Part shown: positions 30,402-35,642 of the stretch, one piece after another | How the letters are laid out: every line of letters begins with the position of its first letter | Numbering within the stretch: the stretch's first letter is position 1 | Source of the DNA: CAYWLI01 sp964519535 | Lineage (GTDB): Bacteria; Desulfobacterota; B13-G15; RBG-16-54-18 | Direction of reading: 5' to 3' | Length of the DNA stretch: 35,642 nt | Assembly: GCA_964519535.1 (NCBI GenBank) | Contig: CAZFIR010000038.1 | Span: forward strand, 1-35,642 | Made by a program: the position numbers and the translations under genes | Notes under the pieces: generated by a model | Seen by the model: only the letters and a program-made list of their open reading frames with translations | Databases searched by the model: none | Told to the model about the DNA's origin: nothing

Positions 30402-31076
30402 TTACCCCTTGTTATACTCCTCCCTGATCTGCTTCATGTCTTCCCACACTGCCCGCTTGAACTGCGGATTGCGCAGGAGAAAGGCGGGGTGGTAGGTGGG
30501 CATGAGTTTGGTGCCTTTGTATGCGTGGAAGCGCCCCCTGAGGGCGGATATCCGCTCCTCGGTCCCCAGGAGGGTCTGGGCGGCAAAGGTCCCGAGGCAG
30601 CAGATGAGCTTTGGTCTGATGGCCTCCAGTTGTTTGAGGAGGAAGGGAAGGCAGGTTTGGATCTCATCGGGTCGGGGATCGCGGTTATTAGGGGGGCGGC
30701 ATTTCACGATGTTGGCGATGTATACCTCCTCTCTCGTCAGGTCTATGGCCTCGATGATGCGGGTGAGGAGCTCCCCCGCCCTGCCGACGAAGGGTTTGCC
30801 CTGGAGGTCTTCTTCTCGGCCGGGTCCCTCTCCCACAAATACGAGTGCGGCATGGGGATCGCCCGCGCCGAAGACCAAGTGGTTTCTCCCTTCATGGAGG
30901 CGGCACCTGGTACACTCTCCCAACTCCTGTCTGACGCCGTCGAGTGTCAAGCGTTCTTTCCTTTTACCCTGTGAGAGGAGGGTTATTATCCCCAGCTCCT
31001 TTTGGTATTTCAGGTGGCCCTTCAGTTGGGCGACGATCTGCCTTAATTCTCGATGGGTGTCTTCTTTCGTCGGCAT
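30402..31076 (-). CDS. Family 4 uracil-DNA glycosylase
   Basis: 224 residues. It removes uracil from DNA. Motif A GEGPGREEDLQGKPFVGRAG (82-101) and motif B PTYHPAFLLRNP (His196) are typical of family 4, the Fe-S type. Four cluster cysteines are visible: C55 and C58 in CTRC, C126 in KCRPPNN and C142 in TCLPFL. The first 45 residues are a helical extension. It lies 28 bases downstream of the M24 peptidase gene and may share its transcript. Confidence 0.94.
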   Translation of the reverse strand: MPTKEDTHRELRQIVAQLKGHLKYQKELGIITLLSQGKRKERLTLDGVRQELGECTRCRLHEGRNHLVFGAGDPHAALVFVGEGPGREEDLQGKPFVGRAGELLTRIIEAIDLTREEVYIANIVKCRPPNNRDPRPDEIQTCLPFLLKQLEAIRPKLICCLGTFAAQTLLGTEERISALRGRFHAYKGTKLMPTYHPAFLLRNPQFKRAVWEDMKQIREEYNKG

Positions 31077-31103
31077 AGAGCCCTCTCAGTAAATGATTCT
31101 TTC

Positions 31104-32297
31104 TTACACTTCTATCAATGCCTCTTCCGCCGGTGTGAGCTTTTCGACACCATCCGCACCCGTGGCGAAGGTATTCTCTATCCCTACAGCCCCTTCCCCC
31201 AAAAAGACCATCTTGGGCTCCAGGGCGAATGTCATCCCCTCTTCGAGGGGATAATCATGGCCCTGGGCGATAAAGGGGTATTCGTCGATCTCCAGACCGA
31301 TACCGTGGCCGATGAAGCGGGTCTTATATCCCGGGGGTCCCATAAAGTATTCTTCATATCCCAATCGTTGCGCCACCTCCCACCCCGTGCGGTAGAGCTC
31401 GTGACAGGAAACCCCTGGTCTGGCCCCGGCTGTCATCGCGTCCTCTATTTTGCGTGTGACACCATAGGCATCAGTGAACCGCTTCGGAAGCGCACCCACG
31501 CAGAACATCCTGGTCTCGTCGACCTGGTACCCATTGTAACAGATCCCGAAGTCTATGAGGATGGGCTCATGGGCCTTGATCCGCTTTTGGCTGGCTCCCA
31601 CCGGAAAGGAGGGAGAAAGCCCCATCCCGCCCATGGGGGCATCTATATAGCTCAGCATTCCGCCGGTATAACCGCTCAGGACATGCCAAGAATACGCATA
31701 GGAATTGAATGCCCTCATGCGGAGATAGTTTTGATGTCCGTGACGCATGGACAACGCCACCAAGATGCCGGCGAGCTCTATCTCCGTCATTCCCTCCCTG
31801 AGCACGCGCGGCACCTCGTCGTAAACGATCTTCCCGATCCGTCCTGCCTGTTTTATCAGATCGATTTCATAGGGAGATTTTATCTTTCTGATCGCCTTGA
31901 TCATGGATGATGAGTCGGTGATCTCGACCTCGGCAAAAATCCTTTGCAGGCGTACATACTCCTTGGCGGGAAGGACATCGAGTTCCACCCCCATCTTTTT
32001 CGGCAACCTCCCCTGATGCTCCATTAAGAGGGAGGGCATTTTGTTCCATGAACTGAGGGGAATGATCTGTTCCACCGCCGATTCCCTCTGTGCCCGCTCG
32101 CCGTATTTTTTGACCATGAGGATTTCCTTTCCGTCCGGTGGGACGAACAGCAAGGCGTTCTGCATGGTGCCGGAGAAGTAGAGGAGGTCCACATTGTGCA
32201 CAATAAGGGCTGCATCCCAATCCATCTTTGCCACTTCACTTCTTAATTTTTGCAATCTTCGCTCTATCTCTTTTGCAGGGACATACTGTTGCTCCAT
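31104..32297 (-). CDS. M24-family aminopeptidase (Xaa-Pro aminopeptidase-like)
   Basis: 397 residues. An N-terminal creatinase-like domain (1-140) precedes the pita-bread metallopeptidase domain. The five metal ligands are D249 and D260 in LIDFGICYNGYQVDETRMF, H331 in GHGIGLEIDE, E360 in FALEPK and E374 in VGIENTF. No signal peptide is present, so it is cytoplasmic. Xaa-Pro dipeptidase is the usual annotation; the exact specificity is open. The gene diverges from the DUF4388 gene across 223 bases, where a TTGACA at 32413-32418 may be a -35 box with a weak -10. Confidence 0.9.
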   Translation of the reverse strand: MEQQYVPAKEIERRLQKLRSEVAKMDWDAALIVHNVDLLYFSGTMQNALLFVPPDGKEILMVKKYGERAQRESAVEQIIPLSSWNKMPSLLMEHQGRLPKKMGVELDVLPAKEYVRLQRIFAEVEITDSSSMIKAIRKIKSPYEIDLIKQAGRIGKIVYDEVPRVLREGMTEIELAGILVALSMRHGHQNYLRMRAFNSYAYSWHVLSGYTGGMLSYIDAPMGGMGLSPSFPVGASQKRIKAHEPILIDFGICYNGYQVDETRMFCVGALPKRFTDAYGVTRKIEDAMTAGARPGVSCHELYRTGWEVAQRLGYEEYFMGPPGYKTRFIGHGIGLEIDEYPFIAQGHDYPLEEGMTFALEPKMVFLGEGAVGIENTFATGADGVEKLTPAEEALIEV

Positions 32298-32520
32298 AGA
32301 TGCCCTCTTTCCGTCTTTTGGGATAAGACCTTACGCTTTATTTCCCCTCTCTGTCAAATTTTTTCTGGAGAAGGGTGATTTAGAAGGGGTTTTATGGCAA
32401 AAAACTTTATAGTTGACAAGAGAGGGTCGGAATGTTACTTTGATCGGTGATTTTCCTGATATTTTCTTACCATAATCTCGATATGAGTAAAACAGCGAAG
32501 ACCTTGTCAGGAGAGATATC

Positions 32521-33888
32521 TTGGACGTAAAAGAAATGCAAGATTTTCGACCCTTGCAGTCTTCTGATTTCCCCACTACGAAGTTCTTCCAACACCTTTT
32601 TCAGGGCACCACCTTTTTCCACAACAAGGAATATGAGAAGGCCATCACGGAGTGGCAGGAGGCCGCCAAGCGTCGCCCTAATTCTGAAGAGTTGCCGATG
32701 GTATCGGAATCAGCCGCCTTTCGGAGCACTCTCGATGATGTTCCATTGTTAGGACTCTTGTACACGCTTTTCTCTAACGCTCAAACGGGAGTGGCCGTTA
32801 TCCGCAGTGAACATGCCCAAAAGGAAGTTTTTTTCAAGGAGGGGTGGATCGTTTCCGCCCGTACCACGAGGTCCGAAGAGCGGCTCGGCAACTTCTTGCT
32901 TCGGAGGGATCTTATTGCCTCATCCAATCTGGAGGAGATGGTGAACCGGGCCAAAGCGGATGGGGTGAAGCTCGGCACTTTTTTGGTAATGACGGGATTG
33001 CTCACAGGAAAGGAACTGCTTGAATTGCTGGATTTTCAGGCCAAGGAGATCCTCTCCGACCTCTTTACATGGAAGGATGGTGAGTTTTATTTCGATAGGC
33101 AGATGGTGGAAGACGAGGATGTCGTAGTGAGTTACACACCCCTGGATATTGCCCTGTTTGCCGCCCGGAGAGGCCTCGATTTTGCCACCTTTAGGAGGAT
33201 GATTCCCAATAATAAGATCATCTTCCGCATTCCCCCATACATCGAGAGGGATAAAGCGGGGGTTATGGAGGAGTTAGACGCCAATGAACGTTTCATCTTT
33301 TCGTTGATCGATGGCAACAGGAATGTCGCCCAATTGATCAAGTTCAGCGGAGATGACGAGATTTCTGTCATCAATATACTCTATCGTTTGGTGTTAATGG
33401 GGCTGATAAAAAAATCGAGGGATATCGGTACCTATGAGGATAAAGAGTATGGCGAGATTACCAGATTTTTGAGGACCTTTGTGGAGGTCTTTAGATTGGT
33501 GGTGGAAGATATGAGGAAGGAGTTGGGGAAAAGAGCCACAGGGGTAGTGGACAAGGCCATGGAACGGATGGTAGTGGACTACGGCAAGCTATTTAGTGGT
33601 GTAGCGGTGTATGATGACCTGCTCCTAGACGAAAATAAAATACTCAAGAATATATCCCTCTACTATCCTGACCCCTCCGATCGGTTGATCTTCATCGAGG
33701 GGTTCTATGCTCTGCTCAGCAATCTATTGGTAGAAATGGTTAATCTTCTGGGGATGCCTTTGACGAAGCGGGTGGTCGCAGAGATCGGCAGGATCAGATG
33801 GGATATCTACCGGTTTTACACTGATTCCCCCATGAAAAGAAAGGTTTTGGAGGCCTTTGATAAGATCGTTGCGCAGTTTCCACAGTGA
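32521..33888 (+). CDS. DUF4388 (PATAN-like) domain protein with a TPR-like repeat
   Basis: 455 residues. Residues about 25-55 form one TPR-like helix pair (GTTFFHNKEYEKAITEWQEAAKRRPNSE). Residues 75-185 are a DUF4388 domain (LLGLLYTLFSNAQTGVAVIRS ... VFFKEGWIVSARTTRSEERLGNFLLRRDLI ... LFTWKDGEFYFD), common in Desulfobacterota and myxobacterial signalling and motility proteins. The remaining part has no family I know. No membrane segment. TTG 32521 has AGGAGAG upstream; ATG 32536 is in frame. A regulatory role is likely by family but the partner is unknown. Confidence 0.82.
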   Translation: MDVKEMQDFRPLQSSDFPTTKFFQHLFQGTTFFHNKEYEKAITEWQEAAKRRPNSEELPMVSESAAFRSTLDDVPLLGLLYTLFSNAQTGVAVIRSEHAQKEVFFKEGWIVSARTTRSEERLGNFLLRRDLIASSNLEEMVNRAKADGVKLGTFLVMTGLLTGKELLELLDFQAKEILSDLFTWKDGEFYFDRQMVEDEDVVVSYTPLDIALFAARRGLDFATFRRMIPNNKIIFRIPPYIERDKAGVMEELDANERFIFSLIDGNRNVAQLIKFSGDDEISVINILYRLVLMGLIKKSRDIGTYEDKEYGEITRFLRTFVEVFRLVVEDMRKELGKRATGVVDKAMERMVVDYGKLFSGVAVYDDLLLDENKILKNISLYYPDPSDRLIFIEGFYALLSNLLVEMVNLLGMPLTKRVVAEIGRIRWDIYRFYTDSPMKRKVLEAFDKIVAQFPQ

Positions 33889-33918
33889 TCACATAAAGAA
33901 TGGAAAGGGGTTTGGCCT

Positions 33919-34212
33919 ATGAAGATTCCTATGGCAATGACGGAGTTATTCCTTACGCTTTGTTTGATGTTGGCCATCTATTTAATAATTATCCTCGTCT
34001 TCTTGTTTGCGCGGAGGAAATATAAGGGTGGATTAATAGAGACGGTAATTAATCTGATTATTTGCACCGTTGGTTTTCTTTTTGTGGCCGACCTTTCGCT
34101 CTTTTTAAGCTATCAATATGGTCTTAAGCTGGCCTTCACCATCCACGTTATTTTTAAGATCATCGCCATGGTCTTTCTCTCTGTAGGGGGAATGAAGTTC
34201 TTTGTAAAATGA
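33919..34212 (+). CDS. Small three-helix membrane protein, unknown function
   Basis: 97 residues, with hydrophobic segments at about 8-30, 42-65 and 72-93. There is no recognisable family. AAAGGGG lies a few bases before ATG 33919. It begins 30 bases after the DUF4388 gene, so both are probably co-transcribed, and it may help anchor that protein at the membrane; this is a guess from position. Confidence 0.72.
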   Translation: MKIPMAMTELFLTLCLMLAIYLIIILVFLFARRKYKGGLIETVINLIICTVGFLFVADLSLFLSYQYGLKLAFTIHVIFKIIAMVFLSVGGMKFFVK

Positions 34213-34254
34213 GGGCTTGATCCCCTGTTGTAAAATCATATTGATTTTTGGCAT

Positions 34255-34294
34255 CCTCTCCCGTAACATACTACCGTAAAACTTACGGGAGAGG
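34255..34294 (+). promoter_or_regulatory. Hairpin enclosing the ribosome site of the YqaA-like gene
   Basis: CCTCTCCCGTAA (34255-34266) and TTACGGGAGAGG (34283-34294) pair along 12 bp around a 16-base loop. The 3' arm contains the GGGAGAGG ribosome site of the gene starting at 34298. The loop holds a second CCGTAA (34273-34278), able to compete for TTACGG. No T tail follows, so it is not a terminator. Confidence 0.5.
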
Positions 34295-34297
34295 GTT

Positions 34298-34894
34298 ATG
34301 GTGTCATCAGAGGGATGGATTGCATGGGTTGTATCGTGGGCCTATACCCCGTATGGGGGAGTGGCCCTTTTTCTTAACGCCGTTGCCGAATCGTCCTTCT
34401 TTCCCCTTCCTCCCGATGTAGTGCTCATTGCCCTCTCTATGCTTCGTCCCCCCCTTGCTTTCGTTTATGCAGCAGTCTGCAGTGCGGGGTCGGTGTTGGG
34501 TGGGGTTGTGGGGTTTTTTTTGGGGCTCAAAGGGGGCAGGCCCCTGCTGAGACGCCTCATGTCGGAGGAACGAATCGGGTTTGTGGAGCGATATTACCAG
34601 AAGTATGACATCTGGGCCGTGGGTATCGCCGGTTTTACCCCCATACCCTATAAGGCCTTCACCATCTCAGCCGGGGTCTTTGACCTCGATCTTAAACGGT
34701 TCGTCCTCATTTCGGTGGTGAGCAGAAGCGCTCGTTTCTTTTTGGTTGGACTCGTGATATTCCTTTTTGGGGAGACCGCGAAGACCTATCTGACCAAATA
34801 TATCGATACCTTCAGCATCGCCTTTGTGGCCTTATTGATTCTGGGCTTTTTGGCAGTTCGTTACGTTGTCAAAAGGATGGCGGTGAAGGAGTAA
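34298..34894 (+). CDS. YqaA/DedA-family (SNARE-associated) membrane protein
   Basis: 198 residues with about five hydrophobic segments. The AVAESSFFPLPPDVVLIALSM opening, the GVVGFFLGLKGGRPLL loop and IAGFTPIPYKAFTISAGVF are typical of YqaA-like DedA proteins. The family is linked to lipid scrambling or flipping and envelope homeostasis. ATG 34298 follows the hairpin described separately, which could limit its translation. It stops 21 bases before the phosphomannomutase gene. Confidence 0.9.
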   Translation: MVSSEGWIAWVVSWAYTPYGGVALFLNAVAESSFFPLPPDVVLIALSMLRPPLAFVYAAVCSAGSVLGGVVGFFLGLKGGRPLLRRLMSEERIGFVERYYQKYDIWAVGIAGFTPIPYKAFTISAGVFDLDLKRFVLISVVSRSARFFLVGLVIFLFGETAKTYLTKYIDTFSIAFVALLILGFLAVRYVVKRMAVKE

Positions 34895-34915
34895 GTCTCA
34901 GACCTGGAGGGTATG

Positions 34916-35642
34916 ATGAATCCCGCCATATTCCGTGAGTATGACATCAGGGGGGTTGTGGATCAGGATCTCACTGAAGACACGGTCCGCAAGCTGGGCA
35001 AAGGCTGCGGCAGCTATTTCGCCCAGCACGGGATCAAGCTGATTGCCGTGGGGAGAGATTGCCGTCCGAGCTCAGAAACATTCTTTCATGCCCTCTTAGA
35101 AGGACTGCTCGCCAGCGGCATGGCAGTCACCGATGTCGGGGTCTGCCCCACGCCGTTGCTCTACTTTTCCATCGTGCACTTGGGACAAGAGGGAGGGGTG
35201 ATGATTACGGGAAGTCACAATCCTCCCGAGTTCAACGGGTTCAAGGTCTGCGTGGGGAAGGATGCGATCTACGGGCGAGAGCTGCAGCAGGTACGGGAGC
35301 TCGTTGACAAACAGGAGTACGTCCGGGGGAAGGGGAGCCTCGCTCAGCATAATATTATCGAAGACTACCACCCGTATATCCTCTCAAACATCGAGGTGGA
35401 CAGGGAGATCAAGGTCGCGGTCGACGCCGGCAATGGGACAGGAGGGGTAGTAGCTGTGCCCATTATGCGCGACCTGGGATGCCAGGTGGAGGCGCTCTAT
35501 TGTGAGATGGACGGCCGGTTCCCTCATCATCACCCTGACCCCACCGTGGAGAAGAATCTCACCGACCTCATTGCTACGGTAAAAGATACCGGGGCCGATC
35601 TGGGGATAGGCTATGACGGGGATGCCGATCGTATCGGGGTCA
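34916..35642 (+). CDS. Phosphomannomutase/phosphoglucomutase, 5' part
   Basis: The first 242 codons of an alpha-D-phosphohexomutase, cut by the window end. The start is MNPAIFREYDIRG. The catalytic phosphoserine is Ser100 in TGSHNPPEFNGFK. The metal-binding GYDGDADRIG motif is reached just at the end of the window. It interconverts hexose 1- and 6-phosphates for polysaccharide or glycan synthesis. GGAGG (34906-34910) lies five bases before ATG 34916; an ATG at 34913 is also in frame. Confidence 0.95.
   Translation, partial: MNPAIFREYDIRGVVDQDLTEDTVRKLGKGCGSYFAQHGIKLIAVGRDCRPSSETFFHALLEGLLASGMAVTDVGVCPTPLLYFSIVHLGQEGGVMITGSHNPPEFNGFKVCVGKDAIYGRELQQVRELVDKQEYVRGKGSLAQHNIIEDYHPYILSNIEVDREIKVAVDAGNGTGGVVAVPIMRDLGCQVEALYCEMDGRFPHHHPDPTVEKNLTDLIATVKDTGADLGIGYDGDADRIGV

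Noticed and set aside
1..35642. tRNA genes, rRNA genes, CRISPR arrays, prophage or intact insertion sequences
   Set aside because: No cloverleaf, regularly spaced repeats, transposase or phage structural genes were seen on either strand by eye; short tRNA-like folds could still be missed.

Overview
The window is about 57% G+C by eye, gene-dense, and looks like the chromosome of an anaerobic diderm bacterium. Desulfobacterota (former Deltaproteobacteria) or a neighbouring phylum fits best, but this is judged from gene content and not from a search. The pointers are a two-subunit soluble FdhAB-type formate dehydrogenase, selenocysteine use, ferrous iron uptake by FeoAB, a DapL-like aminotransferase, lipoproteins and LapA-type inner-membrane proteins.

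Region 1 (1-6.2 kb, + strand): the 3' part of the formate dehydrogenase catalytic subunit, its iron-sulfur subunit, a terminator, then the assembly factors fdhE and fdhD. Directly behind fdhD lies a gene with a signal peptide, an in-frame UGA at codon 48 and a textbook bacterial SECIS hairpin behind that UGA. I read it as an exported selenoprotein of the UshA/5'-nucleotidase-like metallophosphatase group, with Sec where I recall the second Cys of a CGC motif in relatives. A SPOR-NlpC/P60 lipoprotein follows.

Region 2 (6.2-11.0 kb, - strand): an iron operon, read from high to low coordinates: Fur-family regulator, NifX/NafY-like protein, a Fur-FeoA fusion, FeoA, FeoB, and a membrane-anchored methyltransferase. 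A perfect 9-bp inverted repeat straddles the start of the first regulator.

Region 3 (11.1-12.7 kb, + strand): an aminotransferase gene preceded by a 31-codon leader ORF with 12 consecutive Tyr codons, a possible antiterminator and a perfect intrinsic terminator. This is the layout of a tyrosine-sensing ribosome-mediated attenuator.

Region 4 (12.7-17.5 kb): isoprenoid genes. A polyprenyl diphosphate synthase (-) diverges from an IspH-UbiA fusion (+), followed by a small accessory protein and a sodium:solute symporter. Region 5 (17.5-21 kb, - strand): purB, a LapA-like gene and a small membrane protein gene, a terminator, then pyruvate kinase.

Region 6 (21-26.8 kb, + strand): a tightly packed operon from a good sigma-70 promoter: GalT-like HIT-superfamily protein, SagB-type nitroreductase, THEP1-like NTPase, spore-photoproduct-lyase-like radical SAM protein, PP-loop sulfurtransferase-like protein and an exported esterase.

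Region 7 (26.8-30.3 kb): an AT-rich accessory island holding a DUF2971 gene, a HEPN-motif gene, attC-like sequence, the degraded C-terminal tail of an integron integrase, and a VapBC toxin-antitoxin pair. Region 8 (30.4-35.6 kb): family 4 uracil-DNA glycosylase and M24 peptidase (-), then a DUF4388 protein, two membrane proteins and the 5' part of a phosphomannomutase/phosphoglucomutase (+). I see no tRNA, rRNA or CRISPR array.
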